From positions 124,001 through 188,000 of the forward strand of contig NZ_NFJV01000001.1 of NCBI RefSeq assembly GCF_002160055.1: a stretch of DNA of 64,000 nt, written 5' to 3'. Each line of letters starts with the position of its first letter. The first letter of the stretch is position 1. Made by a program: the position numbers and the translations under genes. This stretch comes from Mediterranea sp. An20. Lineage in GTDB: Bacteria; Bacteroidota; Bacteroidia; Bacteroidales; Bacteroidaceae. The notes beneath the pieces are model-generated. The model did not search any database. It worked only from the letters and a program-made list of their open reading frames with translations, and was not told the origin of the DNA. This document shows, one piece after another, positions 45,255-55,147 of this stretch.

Positions 45255-46258
45255 CACAGATACCTATTTTCTTCACCTTCGACCGCCATTACGTGGTGCC
45301 TGCTGCCGTGGCCTTCCACTCGTTGCTGCGCCACGCCGACCCGCAATATGCGTACCGACTCTACGTGCTCCACACCGACGTGCCCGAAGCCGACCGGCAC
45401 CGTCTGACTCGCCTGGTGGAACAATCGGGCAAGGGCACGCTGGAATTCATCGACGTATCGGCTTTCGACACCGATGCTATCCGCGGACAGAAAGGACACT
45501 TCTCTAAAGAAATCTACTACAAGCTACTGGCGCCCGACCTGTTCCCGCAATATGACCGTATCCTCTGCTCGGATGTAGATGTCGTGTTTACGGACGACAT
45601 CGCCCCGTCCTACTTTCTCCATCCCGACGAGTTCTTCTACTACGCCGGAGTGGGACAAGTCTTAGAAAGCGACCGCATGGCAGGCTACGGCAACGACTTC
45701 ACGCCCAACGAACTGGACATTCTCCGCAAGGAAATCGCCGCAGGATATATGATGCTCAACCTCAAACTGATGCGCGAGTACGGCATCCAGCACCGCCTGA
45801 CCCAGTTCTACCAGACCAACTATCCCCGCCTGCGCCTGCCCGAGCAAGACTGCCTGATACTCTGCTGTTACCCCTACGTGCGGCAGATGCCCCTGCGTTT
45901 CGTGGTGGCCAACACTTACTACCGCATCCCGCCGGAGCAAGCCGACTTCTGCCCTTACAGCGATGTGCTTCCTGCCGACCGCAAGGAGTGCGAAAGACTC
46001 TACGCCGATGCCCTTGCCCACCCCGTGCAACTGCATTTCGTAGGAGCCGACAAGCCGTGGAACAGTCTGCGGGTGCCGTGTTCTGCCACGTGGTGGCAGG
46101 CGTTACGCGCCAGCGGCTTCACCTTCCGCTACTTGTGCGCCTTGCCGGGCATCGTGCGGCAGAAGCTGCGCCGCTACAGCCTGCGACGTTTCCTACACAA
46201 ATTATCCGACCAACTTTTCAAACGCTCATCATCAAAGCATGGAAAAACAATCTCCTGA
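45251..46258 (+). CDS. Glycosyltransferase family 8
   Basis: The 335-residue enzyme opens with IPIFFTFDRHYVVPAAVAFHSLL (residues 4-26) and has the metal-binding motif ILCSDVDVVFTDDI near 115 and the HFVGADKPWN motif near 260, all typical of retaining GT8 glucosyl- or galactosyltransferases of the LPS-core RfaI/J type. It overlaps the previous gene by 4 bases and the next by 20 bases. It probably adds a hexose in surface-polysaccharide synthesis. Confidence 0.93.
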   Translation: MTQIPIFFTFDRHYVVPAAVAFHSLLRHADPQYAYRLYVLHTDVPEADRHRLTRLVEQSGKGTLEFIDVSAFDTDAIRGQKGHFSKEIYYKLLAPDLFPQYDRILCSDVDVVFTDDIAPSYFLHPDEFFYYAGVGQVLESDRMAGYGNDFTPNELDILRKEIAAGYMMLNLKLMREYGIQHRLTQFYQTNYPRLRLPEQDCLILCCYPYVRQMPLRFVVANTYYRIPPEQADFCPYSDVLPADRKECERLYADALAHPVQLHFVGADKPWNSLRVPCSATWWQALRASGFTFRYLCALPGIVRQKLRRYSLRRFLHKLSDQLFKRSSSKHGKTIS

Positions 46259-47354
46259 CAACACCCGGCGCACCGCGCGCGTCATCGCTTTTTACCTGCC
46301 GCAATACCATCCCACGCCGGAGAACGACCGCTGGTGGGGCAAAGGCTTCACAGAGTGGACCAACGTGGGCAAAGCACGCCCTCTGTTCCGCGGACACTAC
46401 CAACCCCGCGTGCCTGCCGACTTGGGCTATTACGACCTGCGGGTGCCCGAAACACGCCAGGAACAGGCCGATATGGCCCGGCAATACGGCGTGGAGGGCT
46501 TCTGCTACTGGCACTACTGGTTCGGAAACGGACGACGCCTGCTGCAACGCCCCTTCCAGGAGGTACTGGCATCCGGCAAGCCCGACTTTCCTTTCTGCCT
46601 CGCCTGGGCCAACCATACGTGGGAAGACAAGCAGTTCAGCAAGGAGGGCACGCACCGCGTGCTGATGGAGCAGCTTTATCCCGGCGATGCCGACTACGAG
46701 GCGCACTTCCGCGCACTGCTACCGGCCTTCCGCGACCCCCGGTATATCTGTGTCGACGGCAAACCGCTGTTCATGGTATATAATCCACACGAACTGCCCG
46801 ACGCGCCGCACTTCATCGGCTTGTGGCAACGCATGGCGCAGGCAGAAGGATTGCCCGGCATCCACTTCGTAGGACAGACGGACCATGCCTCGGAGATTGA
46901 CCGCCTGCGCTCCTTGGGCTTCGACGCCGTAAACGTGGTGCGCCTGTTCGACTTCTTCCGCAAGGATTTCTCCCTGCCCGAAAAGGTATATATGAAACTG
47001 ATGCGCGTCGTCTTCGGACGCGGACGCGTCGTGGATTATGCCCGCGCCGCCCGCTTCTTCACCGGCGATGAGGACCGGCGCGAAGACTGCTACCCGACCC
47101 TCATCCCCAACTGGGACCATTCGCCCCGCTCGGGACGCAAGGGACACATTCTGGTACACTCCACCCCCGCCAAATTCCGCACCCACGTAACAGCTTCGCT
47201 CCGCAACCTGGCCGACAAGCCCGAAGAGCACCGCATCGTCTTCCTCAAATCGTGGAACGAATGGGCAGAGGGCAACTACATGGAGCCCGACCTGCGCTTC
47301 GGACGCGGCTATCTGGAGGCGTTGCAAGAGGCGTTGGAAACCTGCCGAAGCTGA
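46239..47354 (+). CDS. WbsX-like / GH99-like domain protein of polysaccharide cluster
   Basis: The 371-residue product belongs to the glycosyltransferase WbsX family (GH99-like TIM barrel). Motifs are IAFYLPQYHPTPENDRWWGKGFTEWTNV near residue 15, VEGFCYWHYWFGNGRRLL near 90, FPFCLAWANHTW near 120 and FLKSWNEWAEGNYMEPD near 335. It lacks a signal peptide, so it acts in the cytoplasm, probably in O-antigen building. The start overlaps the GT8 end by 20 bases. Whether it is a transferase or a hydrolase is not settled for the family. Confidence 0.9.
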   Translation: MEKQSPDNTRRTARVIAFYLPQYHPTPENDRWWGKGFTEWTNVGKARPLFRGHYQPRVPADLGYYDLRVPETRQEQADMARQYGVEGFCYWHYWFGNGRRLLQRPFQEVLASGKPDFPFCLAWANHTWEDKQFSKEGTHRVLMEQLYPGDADYEAHFRALLPAFRDPRYICVDGKPLFMVYNPHELPDAPHFIGLWQRMAQAEGLPGIHFVGQTDHASEIDRLRSLGFDAVNVVRLFDFFRKDFSLPEKVYMKLMRVVFGRGRVVDYARAARFFTGDEDRREDCYPTLIPNWDHSPRSGRKGHILVHSTPAKFRTHVTASLRNLADKPEEHRIVFLKSWNEWAEGNYMEPDLRFGRGYLEALQEALETCRS

Positions 47355-47396
47355 AGAAAGAATCTCTTCGCACTGGTTTATTCCAACAGATTGCCG

Positions 47397-47404
47397 TATC
47401 TTTG
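47397..47404 (+). promoter_or_regulatory. -7 box for the last glycosyltransferase of the cluster
   Basis: TATCTTTG, 25 bases before the ATG at 47429; the gene may be transcribed independently of the cluster. Confidence 0.45.
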
Positions 47405-47428
47405 CCTGCGTAGAAAAAGATTTCAGTC

Positions 47429-48343
47429 ATGAACACCAACGCTCCCATCCTGCTCTTTGTTTACAACCGGCCGGCCCACACGCGCCGCTTGGTAGAAAGT
47501 CTGCTGCGCAATGCCGAAGCCACCGGAAGCTCCTTATTCATCTACTCCGATGCCCCGCGCGACGAATCGGTGCGCCCGGCCGTCGACGAAGTGCGCCGCT
47601 ATGTACGCAGCATCCGGGGTTTCGACCGCGTGGAGGTGGTGGAACGCACGGAGAACTGGGGCCTGGCACGCAGCATCATCGACGGAGTCAGCACGGCCCT
47701 GCAACGCTTCGACCGTGTCATCGTGCTGGAAGACGACCTGGTGCTCTCGCCCTATTTCCTCCGCTTCATGAACGAGGCTCTCGAAACGTATAAAGACGAA
47801 CCGCGCGTGGGCCACATCCAGGCGTGCGACTTTACCCAAGACCCTTCGCTGCCCGATACGTTCCTCATCAAATGGACCGGCAGCTGGGGATGGGCCACGT
47901 GGCGCCGCGCCTGGAAGCACTTCAACCCCGACGGACAAGCTTTGCTCGACGAACTGGAACGCCGCCGCCTGACTCGTACCTTCGACTTCGACGGGGCCTA
48001 CCGCTATACCCGCATGCTGCGCCGACAAGTGGAGGGCAAAAACAATTCCTGGGCCATCCGCTGGAACGCCAGTCTGTTTCTGGCCGACATCCTCTCGCTC
48101 AACGTCGGCCGCTCGTTGGTGCAGAACACGGGGTTCGACGGCTCCGGCACGCATTGCGGAGGGGGCGGACTGTACGCCTCGACGTTGTGGATGAAGCCCC
48201 TGCCGGTCGTACGGATTTCGCCTGCCGTAGAGAATCCTGCCGCCCGGCATGCCATAGCCCGCTACTACCGGCGCCACTTCGGATTCTGGGCCAAGGCCGT
48301 GCGAAGAATAAAACGCACCCTGCGGGGAGATTTCGGTGCGTGA
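47429..48343 (+). CDS. Glycosyltransferase (GT2/GNT-I-like fold)
   Basis: The 304-residue enzyme starts APILLFVYNRPAHTRRLVESL, has RVEVVERTENWGLARSIIDG near 68 and the DXD-containing VIVLEDDLVLSPYFLRFMN near 93, and WTGSWGWATWRRAW near 150. These features are shared by Bacteroidetes transferases annotated as GT2 or GNT-I-like. The donor sugar is not known. It ends the polysaccharide cluster. Confidence 0.85.
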   Translation: MNTNAPILLFVYNRPAHTRRLVESLLRNAEATGSSLFIYSDAPRDESVRPAVDEVRRYVRSIRGFDRVEVVERTENWGLARSIIDGVSTALQRFDRVIVLEDDLVLSPYFLRFMNEALETYKDEPRVGHIQACDFTQDPSLPDTFLIKWTGSWGWATWRRAWKHFNPDGQALLDELERRRLTRTFDFDGAYRYTRMLRRQVEGKNNSWAIRWNASLFLADILSLNVGRSLVQNTGFDGSGTHCGGGGLYASTLWMKPLPVVRISPAVENPAARHAIARYYRRHFGFWAKAVRRIKRTLRGDFGA

Positions 48344-48374
48344 AGGCCACGCAAAGGGCATCCCTTTCGGGCGC

Positions 48375-48440
48375 AGTGCCAATACGTTGGAAGCAGACTG
48401 CAAAGCGATAGGAAACACGCTCGAAACAGATAAGAAGCAA
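48375..48440. repeat. 22-base tandem array, three units (array 11)
   Basis: Units begin at 48375 (AGTGCCAATACGTTGGAAGC), 48397 (ACTGCAAAGCGATAGGAA) and 48419 (GCTCGAAACAGATAAGAAGC). The 404-base gap between the glycosyltransferase and rimP contains this array and the rimP promoter; nothing else is seen. Confidence 0.7.
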
Positions 48441-48649
48441 GCATCTGTGTATGTGGCATTTATAAGACGACTGCGATGAGACATCCCCCTCCGGCAGGCA
48501 GCGGGAAGGCGGTGTACCGTCTTCTTCCGGAGGCACGGAAATGCCCACCGGAAAGGCCGTCGGCAGCCCGGCACCGGCAGACTACCCAAGCTTGTCGGGC
48601 AAGGAAATGACATTCATAGGCTTTCTGACACGCTTTTTTTCTCTAATAT

Positions 48650-48680
48650 TTTGCAGTCGAACAGATTATTACTATCTTTG
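48650..48680 (+). promoter_or_regulatory. rimP-nusA-infB promoter
   Basis: TTTG at 48650-48653, a 19-base spacer and TATCTTTG at 48673-48680 match the Bacteroides consensus. The leader to the rimP ATG is about 60 bases. Confidence 0.7.
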
Positions 48681-48747
48681 CAGCGGATTGGATGATAGGA
48701 GAGGGGCGATGAAGCTCCTCTTTTTTGTTCCTAATGGTGTTAATCTT

Positions 48748-49215
48748 ATGATAGAAAAGAAAACTGTTTGCCAAATCGTTGACGAATGGCTGGAGGGGAA
48801 AGACTACTTCCTGGTAGAAGTAACCATCAGCCCCGACGACAAAATCGTGGTGGAGATTGACCACAAAGAGGGAGTTTGGATTGAAGACTGCGTGGAACTG
48901 AGCCGCTACATCGAGTCGCGGCTGAACCGCGAACAAGAAGACTACGAGCTGGAAGTGGGCTCGGCGGGCATCGGGCAGCCCTTCAAGGTGCTGCAGCAAT
49001 ACCTCTGCCATATAGGCGAAGAAGTGGAGGTGCTCACCAAAGACGGCCGCAAGCTGTACGGCATACTCAAGGAAGCAGATGCCGAACACTTCGTCCTGAC
49101 CGTACAGAAGAAAGTAAAGGAAGAAGGCGCCAAGCGTCCTAAGATGGTGGACGAAGACCTGCCCTTCAGTTACGACGATATTAAATATACTAAATACGTA
49201 ATCAGCTTTAAATAG
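48748..49215 (+). CDS. rimP: Ribosome maturation factor RimP
   Basis: RimP assists 30S subunit maturation. The 155-residue product begins MIEKKTVCQIVDEWLEGKDY and has VEIDHKEGVWIEDCVELSRYIE near 35 and ELEVGSAGIGQPFKVLQQY near 70. I chose the ATG at 48748, which matches the family's usual start; ATGs further upstream (48709, 48541) lie in the leader or before the promoter. It opens the conserved rimP-nusA-infB operon, 5 bases before nusA. Confidence 0.95.
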   Translation: MIEKKTVCQIVDEWLEGKDYFLVEVTISPDDKIVVEIDHKEGVWIEDCVELSRYIESRLNREQEDYELEVGSAGIGQPFKVLQQYLCHIGEEVEVLTKDGRKLYGILKEADAEHFVLTVQKKVKEEGAKRPKMVDEDLPFSYDDIKYTKYVISFK

Positions 49216-49220
49216 AAGAT

Positions 49221-50486
49221 ATGGCTAAGAAAGAAGAAACTGTAAGCCTGGTGGATACCTTTGCGGAATTCAAGGAACTGAAAAACATCGACCGCCCCAC
49301 GATGGTGAGCGTGCTCGAAGAGTCGTTCCGCAGCGTGCTGGCCAAAATGTTCGGCACGGATGCCAACTACGACGTGATTGTGAATCCCGACAAGGGAGAC
49401 TTCGAAATCTGGCGCAACCGCGAGGTAGTGGCCGACGAAGACCTCACCAACCCTAACATGCAGATTCCGCTGACCGAAGCGCAGAAGATAGACTCTTCCT
49501 ACGAAGTGGGCGAAGAGGTGACGGACGAAGTGAACTTCGCCAGCTTCGGACGCCGCGCCATCCTGAACCTGCGGCAGACACTGGCTTCGAAGATTCTGGA
49601 GCTGGAGAAAGATACGCTCTACAACAAGTACATCGACAAGGTGGGCACCATCATCAGTGCCGAAGTCTACCAGATCTGGAAGAAAGAAATGCTGCTCATG
49701 GATGATGAAGGCAACGAACTGCTCCTGCCCAAAAGCGAACAGATACCCAGCGACTTTTACCACAAGGGCGAGACGGTACGTGCCGTGGTGGAACGCGTGG
49801 ACAACAAAAACAACAACCCGAAAATCATCCTCAGCCGCACGTCGCCCACTTTCCTGCAACGGCTCTTCGAACTGGAAGTGCCCGAAATCAACGACGGACT
49901 CATCACCATCAAGAAAATCGCCCGCATCCCCGGCGAACGTGCCAAGATTGCCGTTGAAAGCTACGACGACCGCATCGACCCCGTAGGAGCTTGTGTGGGC
50001 GTGAAGGGCAGCCGCATACATGGCATCGTGCGGGAACTGCGCAACGAAAACATTGATGTCATCAACTACACCAACAACACGCAGCTGTTCATACAGCGCG
50101 CACTCAGCCCTGCCCGCATCTCGTCCATCAAACTGAACGAAGAGGAACGCAAAGCCGAAGTCTTCTTAAAACCCGAAGAGGTATCTTTGGCCATCGGTAA
50201 GGGCGGACTTAATATCAAACTGGCCAGCATGCTGACAGAATATACCATCGACGTCTTCCGCGAAGTGGACAACAGCGTTTCTCCCGAAGACGAAGATATT
50301 TACCTCGACGAATTCCGCGACGAGATAGAAGGATGGATCATCGACGCCATCAAGAGCATAGGCATTGATACGGCACGGGGTGTGCTCAATGCACCGCGTG
50401 AAATGCTCATCGAACAGGCAGACCTGGAAGAAGAGACGGTCGACGAGGTTATCCGCGTGCTGAAAAAAGAGTTTGAAGAAGACTAA
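49221..50486 (+). CDS. nusA: Transcription termination/antitermination factor NusA
   Basis: The 421-residue protein has the N-terminal RNA-polymerase-binding domain (about 1-125), an S1 domain (about 130-200), two KH domains (about 200-345, with GACVGVKGSRIHGIVRELRNENIDVI and LAIGKGGLNIKLAS) and a short acidic C-terminus. The acidic repeats of the E. coli form are absent, as in most non-proteobacteria. It modulates pausing and termination. It lies between rimP and infB. Confidence 0.97.
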   Translation: MAKKEETVSLVDTFAEFKELKNIDRPTMVSVLEESFRSVLAKMFGTDANYDVIVNPDKGDFEIWRNREVVADEDLTNPNMQIPLTEAQKIDSSYEVGEEVTDEVNFASFGRRAILNLRQTLASKILELEKDTLYNKYIDKVGTIISAEVYQIWKKEMLLMDDEGNELLLPKSEQIPSDFYHKGETVRAVVERVDNKNNNPKIILSRTSPTFLQRLFELEVPEINDGLITIKKIARIPGERAKIAVESYDDRIDPVGACVGVKGSRIHGIVRELRNENIDVINYTNNTQLFIQRALSPARISSIKLNEEERKAEVFLKPEEVSLAIGKGGLNIKLASMLTEYTIDVFREVDNSVSPEDEDIYLDEFRDEIEGWIIDAIKSIGIDTARGVLNAPREMLIEQADLEEETVDEVIRVLKKEFEED

Positions 50487-50536
50487 TGAACGTGCTCGTC
50501 TGTAGCACACACAACGTTGAACATTAAAGGTAATAT

Positions 50537-53524
50537 ATGACGATAAGGTTAAATAAAGTAACGAGAGATTTGAACGTAGGAATCACGACGGCTGTCGAAT
50601 TCCTGCAGAAGAAGGGATTTACCGTGGAGGCAAATCCCAACACAAAGATTACGGACGAGCAGTTCGAGATGCTGAAGAAAGAATTTAGTAACGACAAAGA
50701 CCTTAAAATAAAATCGGAACGATTCAGTCAGGAGCGCCACAGCAGCAAGGAACGCAACAAGGCTGCTGCCCGCCATGCGGCGCACGAAAACAACGACGCA
50801 CCCAATAGCGGCAAGGAGAAAATGGAAGAAATCAAAACCGTATTGCCCGAAGACAAGCTGCCAAAGTTTAAGGTGCTGGGCAAGATAGACCTGAACAACC
50901 CGCAACTTGCGCCAAAACCGGCAGAGCCGGCATCGAAACCGGAACCGGCTGAAGTGGAAGAACCGGCAATCGCTCCCGAACCGGAACCGGCACCGACACC
51001 AGCTCCGGCCCCTGCGAACGAAGAACCGGAACAGGTGACTGAGCCTGAACCGGAACAGTCGGCAACCGCACCGGCAGAAAACCGGCAACCCGAAGAACCG
51101 GCAAACGCTCCGGCTGAAAACGCTTCTCAAACAACAACCGACACTGAAGAAACCGTGAAAGAAGAAGAGACAGAGGAACAACCGGTGAGCCAACAACCCA
51201 AAGAAGAAATCTTTAAGATTCACCACGAAGGCTTAGGCACCAAGATAAACATCATCGGCCAAATCGATCTGGCTGCGCTGAACCAGTCTACCCGCCCGCG
51301 CAAGAAGACTAAGGAAGAAAAGCGCCGCGAACGCGAAGAAAAGGAAAAGCAGCGCCAGGACCAGCGTAAGCAGATGAAGGAAGCCATCATGAAAGAGATA
51401 CGCCGCGACGACAAATCGAAAGAGGGCGGAAAGGACAGCGATGGCAACAGCAAGAAAAAACGTACCCGCATCGGCAAGGAAAAGGTGGATATAAACAACG
51501 TGTCCAACTTCCCGAAAGGTGGAGGGGCTTCCGAACATGGCAAGAACAGTGGTGGCAAGGAAGCACAAGGAGGCGGCAAAAAGAATAAGGAACGCTTCAA
51601 GAAGCCGGTCATCAAGCAAGAAGTGAGCGAGGAAGATGTGGCCAAGCAGGTGAAGGAAACCTTGGCACGCCTGACCGCCAAAGGCAAAAACAAAACCGCC
51701 AAGTACCGCAAGGAGAAACGTGAGCAGGATGCAGAGCGCCGCCAAGAACTGGAAAACCAGGAACAGGCAGAAAGCAAAGTGCTGAAGCTGACGGAATTCG
51801 TAACGGCCAACGAGCTGGCGAGCATGATGAATGTACCTGTCACGCAAGTCATCAGCACCTGCATGAGCGTCGGTATCATGGTGTCTATCAACCAACGCCT
51901 CGATGCAGAGACCATCAACCTGGTAGCTGAGGAGTTCGGTTTCAAGACCGAATACATCAGTGCCGAGGTGGCACAGGCCATCGTTGAAGAGGCTGATGCC
52001 GAAGAAGACCTCCAGCCGCGCGCTCCCATCGTAACGGTGATGGGTCACGTAGACCACGGTAAGACTTCGCTGCTGGACTACATACGCAAGTCGAATGTCA
52101 TTGCTGGCGAGGCCGGCGGTATCACACAGCACATCGGTGCCTACCACGTGACGCTGGACGACGGACGAGAGATTACCTTCCTCGACACGCCGGGACATGA
52201 GGCATTCACCGCCATGCGTGCCCGCGGTGCCAAGGTGACGGACGTGGTTATCGTCATTGTGGCTGCCGACGACAATGTCATGCCGCAGACCAAGGAGGCT
52301 ATCAACCATGCCATGGCTGCCGGTGTGCCCATCGTTTTTGCCATCAACAAGATAGATAAGCCGGGAGCTAACCCGGACAAGATAAAGGAGGAACTGGCCA
52401 ACATGAACTTCCTCGTCGAGGAATGGGGCGGCAAGTACCAGTCGCAGGACATCTCGGCCAAGAAGGGCATCGGTGTCCATGAACTGTTGGAGAAGGTGCT
52501 GCTCGAGGCCGAAATGCTCGACCTGAAAGCCAATCCCAACCGCCGCGCCACGGGCTCCATCATCGAGTCGTCGCTGGACAAGGGCCGGGGCTATGTGGCT
52601 ACGGTGCTCGTGTCGAACGGTACGCTGAAGGTGGGCGACATCGTGCTGGCCGGTACGCACTACGGCAAGGTAAAGGCCATGTTCAACGAGCGCAACCAAC
52701 GCATGAAACAGGCAGGGCCGTCAGAACCTGCCCTTATCTTGGGCCTGAACGGTGCGCCTGCTGCCGGTGATACCTTCCACGTGATTGAGACCGAACAGGA
52801 GGCGCGTGAGATTGCCAACAAACGTGAACAGCTGCAACGTGAACAAGGATTGCGCACGCAGAAGATGCTGACGCTGGACGAAGTGGGACGCCGTCTGGCA
52901 CTGGGCGACTTCCACGAACTGAACATCATCGTCAAGGGCGACGTGGACGGTTCGGTAGAAGCTTTGAGCGACTCGCTCATCAAACTGTCGACGGAGCAGA
53001 TTCAGGTGAACGTCATCCACAAGGGCGTGGGACAGATTTCCGAGTCCGACGTTTCGCTGGCTGCTGCCTCAGATGCCATCATCGTGGGCTTCCAGGTGCG
53101 TCCGTCGAGCGGTGCTGCCAAGCTGGCCGAACAGGAGGGCGTGGACATCCGCAAGTATTCCATCATCTACGATGCTATCGAAGAGGTGAAAGCCGCCATG
53201 GAGGGCATGCTTGCCCCGACGCTGAAAGAACAGGTGACTGCCACCATCGAGGTGCGCGAGGTGTTCAACATCAGCAAGGTAGGCCAGGTGGCAGGTGCGA
53301 TGGTGAAGACCGGCAAGGTGAAACGCACCGACAAGGCACGTCTTATCCGCGACGGCATCGTGGTCTACACCGGTGCCATCAACGCCCTGAAGCGATTCAA
53401 GGACGATGTGAAGGAGGTGGGTACCAACTTCGAGTGCGGTATCAGCCTGACCAACTGCAACGACCTGAAAGTGGGCGATGTCATCGAGACCTACGAAGAA
53501 GTGGAAGTGAAACAGACGCTGTAA
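50537..53524 (+). CDS. infB: Translation initiation factor IF-2
   Basis: The 995-residue GTPase places initiator tRNA on the 30S subunit. An IF2_N domain (residues 1-55) is followed by a long low-complexity region: a Glu-Pro-Ala stretch (about 115-215) and a Lys/Arg-rich stretch (about 250-400). A second IF2_N-like domain lies near 420-475. The G domain begins with [16 protein letters not shown] near 500, then [14 protein letters not shown] and SAKKGIG, and the C-terminal domains end EEVEVKQTL. It is 50 bases after nusA and is followed by a strong terminator. Confidence 0.97.
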   Translation: MTIRLNKVTRDLNVGITTAVEFLQKKGFTVEANPNTKITDEQFEMLKKEFSNDKDLKIKSERFSQERHSSKERNKAAARHAAHENNDAPNSGKEKMEEIKTVLPEDKLPKFKVLGKIDLNNPQLAPKPAEPASKPEPAEVEEPAIAPEPEPAPTPAPAPANEEPEQVTEPEPEQSATAPAENRQPEEPANAPAENASQTTTDTEETVKEEETEEQPVSQQPKEEIFKIHHEGLGTKINIIGQIDLAALNQSTRPRKKTKEEKRREREEKEKQRQDQRKQMKEAIMKEIRRDDKSKEGGKDSDGNSKKKRTRIGKEKVDINNVSNFPKGGGASEHGKNSGGKEAQGGGKKNKERFKKPVIKQEVSEEDVAKQVKETLARLTAKGKNKTAKYRKEKREQDAERRQELENQEQAESKVLKLTEFVTANELASMMNVPVTQVISTCMSVGIMVSINQRLDAETINLVAEEFGFKTEYISAEVAQAIVEEADAEEDLQPRAPIVTVMGHVDHGKTSLLDYIRKSNVIAGEAGGITQHIGAYHVTLDDGREITFLDTPGHEAFTAMRARGAKVTDVVIVIVAADDNVMPQTKEAINHAMAAGVPIVFAINKIDKPGANPDKIKEELANMNFLVEEWGGKYQSQDISAKKGIGVHELLEKVLLEAEMLDLKANPNRRATGSIIESSLDKGRGYVATVLVSNGTLKVGDIVLAGTHYGKVKAMFNERNQRMKQAGPSEPALILGLNGAPAAGDTFHVIETEQEAREIANKREQLQREQGLRTQKMLTLDEVGRRLALGDFHELNIIVKGDVDGSVEALSDSLIKLSTEQIQVNVIHKGVGQISESDVSLAAASDAIIVGFQVRPSSGAAKLAEQEGVDIRKYSIIYDAIEEVKAAMEGMLAPTLKEQVTATIEVREVFNISKVGQVAGAMVKTGKVKRTDKARLIRDGIVVYTGAINALKRFKDDVKEVGTNFECGISLTNCNDLKVGDVIETYEEVEVKQTL

Positions 53525-53545
53525 GATACCGATAGATAGGTAAGC

Positions 53546-53580
53546 AAAAGGCTGTGTCCCAATAGGCACAGCCTTTTTTT
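53546..53580 (+). terminator. Terminator of the rimP-nusA-infB operon
   Basis: GGCTGTG (53550-53556) and CACAGCC (53567-53573), extended by A-T pairs, are followed by seven T. This is a classic intrinsic terminator 25 bases after infB. Confidence 0.9.
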
Positions 53581-53739
53581 CTGACAAGGCAGAAAGACAC
53601 CCAACAAGGTCCTGACCTTTCACATGCCGGGGCATTACATACAAGAAATCCAGTGTAACTTACTGACAAAAAACACGCTGCAAGAACCGGTCTAAACTTT
53701 TTACGCGCACGACCGCCACGCTGCATATAGGGCAGCTTT

Positions 53740-53827
53740 TCCGGCAAGCTCTTTACAGGAAACTGCCAAGCTATAAGCAGGCTACTTCCAGGCGATAAGC
53801 AGCAGGCTCGTTATATATTAGAAACGG
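53740..53827. repeat. 22-base tandem array, four units (array 12)
   Basis: Units begin at 53740, 53762 (ACTGCCAAGCTATAAGCAG), 53784 (ACTTCCAGGCGATAAGCAG) and 53806 (GCTCGTTATATATTAG). It lies in the 427-base gap between infB and the sigma factor, which otherwise holds only the infB terminator. Confidence 0.75.
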
Positions 53828-53951
53828 AGTGCTGATTACCAACAGCGATGTGACCACCAACTTTTCCGAAAAAAGTAGCTATTCTCCGAAAGGATTTGGT
53901 CAAACCGGTGTCTAAATGAATAGAAACTTTCAAAAAAAGAACGGATACGTG

Positions 53952-54434
53952 ATGGACAACAAAGAACAAGCCTTTATTACGATGGTCGGCAAGTACAAGA
54001 AGACCATCTATACCGTCTGCTATTTCTTCTCGCAAGATGAAGAAGAAGTAAAAGACTACTTCCAGGAAATACTGATAAACCTTTGGAAAGGGTTTGAGGA
54101 CTTCCGGGGCGAAAGCAGTCTGAAGACGTGGATATGGAGAGTCAGTCTGAACACTTGTACCAACCAGGAACGAAAGAAGAAACGTAGTGTACAGACGGTT
54201 CCCCTTTCGGTCGATATCGACTTGTACAACGATACCGACACCCACAGCAGGCAGATTCAGCAGTTGTACGACCGCATCAGTCGGCTCGATGTCTTCGACC
54301 GCGCCATCATTCTTCTTTGGCTGGAGAATATGAGCTATCAAGACATAGCCAACGTAGTCGGCATATCGCTGTCGGCCGTCACCACCCGCCTGTTCCGTAT
54401 CAAGGAGCAGTTGAAAGCCATGTCGAACGATTAA
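53952..54434 (+). CDS. ECF-type RNA polymerase sigma factor
   Basis: Starting at the ATG at 53952, the product has 160 residues; the frame is open 12 codons upstream (ATG 53916). Region 2 covers about 5-72 (KTIYTVCYFFSQDEEEVKDY, ILINLWKGFEDFRGESSLKTW) and region 4 about 105-155 (DRAIILLWLENMSYQDIANVVGISLSAVTTRLFRIKEQL). No region 3 or extra domain is present. No consensus -7 box is upstream, compatible with autoregulation. The next gene, a membrane protein, starts 9-15 bases downstream and could be its anti-sigma partner. Confidence 0.92.
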   Translation: MDNKEQAFITMVGKYKKTIYTVCYFFSQDEEEVKDYFQEILINLWKGFEDFRGESSLKTWIWRVSLNTCTNQERKKKRSVQTVPLSVDIDLYNDTDTHSRQIQQLYDRISRLDVFDRAIILLWLENMSYQDIANVVGISLSAVTTRLFRIKEQLKAMSND

Positions 54435-54443
54435 AAACACCGA

Positions 54444-55031
54444 ATGATTATGACACAAGAAACGCACTTTGCCGAACTGCAGACGTTGAAAGAACAGTTT
54501 GCCCTGCTCAGCCAGAAACTGGACAAGCAGGCCATCATCAACGACAGTATACTGAATGAAGCTATGACCAGGCATGTCTCCGTCATCGAACGGGAGTATA
54601 GATCCCGCTTCCAGATTGCCCTGATTGGAGCACCGGTGCTGACGGTGGTTTTCCTCCTCATCACAGGATTCCACTGGGGATTTATCCTGCTGATGGATGC
54701 GGTGGCCGCAACCGAGTTTCTGCTGGACAGGCGCTGTTACCGGGCTTTAGCTCCGCAACGGCTGATGACGCTCAACATGACCGATGCCGCCGAAAGGGCC
54801 ATCCGCTACCGGAAGCTGCGGTCGCTTACCCACCGGATTCTGCTGATACCCAACATCGTCCTGACCGCGTGGGCGGTACTGATAGCCTGCGATTATAGTT
54901 GGAATGTGCCTATCCTTTCGCTTTGCCTGGTCGTAATTGCCGTAGCGGTTGAAATACATGTTTATCAGGAGAAGAAGGTCAACCGGAACCTGGACAGCCT
55001 GCTGAAGCACATCCGGGAACTTCGAGAGTAA
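54444..55031 (+). CDS. Membrane protein coupled to the sigma factor gene
   Basis: The 195-residue product (a second ATG two codons in is possible) has a hydrophilic helical N-terminus of about 50 residues (FAELQTLKEQFALLSQKLDK), then four hydrophobic helices in two pairs (about 58-95 and 128-165), and a basic C-terminal helix (KKVNRNLDSLLKHIRELRE). There is no zinc-binding anti-sigma motif. Its position right after an ECF sigma gene suggests it may sequester the sigma factor by its N-terminal helices. The family is unknown to me. Confidence 0.7.
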   Translation: MIMTQETHFAELQTLKEQFALLSQKLDKQAIINDSILNEAMTRHVSVIEREYRSRFQIALIGAPVLTVVFLLITGFHWGFILLMDAVAATEFLLDRRCYRALAPQRLMTLNMTDAAERAIRYRKLRSLTHRILLIPNIVLTAWAVLIACDYSWNVPILSLCLVVIAVAVEIHVYQEKKVNRNLDSLLKHIRELRE

Positions 55032-55055
55032 ACCGGCACTCAGATAGCACAAATG

Positions 55056-55113
55056 AAGGCAGATGACCGCAGATTTATCAGCGTTTAAAATCTAATCAGC
55101 GGCCATCTGCCTT
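55056..55113. terminator. Bidirectional hairpin between the sigma operon and sufD
   Basis: AAGGCAGATG (55056-55065) pairs with CATCTGCCTT (55104-55113), with further CCGC/GCGG pairs inside. A second small stem, GCGTGTC/GACACGC, follows at 55118-55140. Both genes end here. Confidence 0.65.
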
Positions 55114-55147
55114 ATTTGCGTGTCAGAAGGTAGGACACGCGGCGAAT

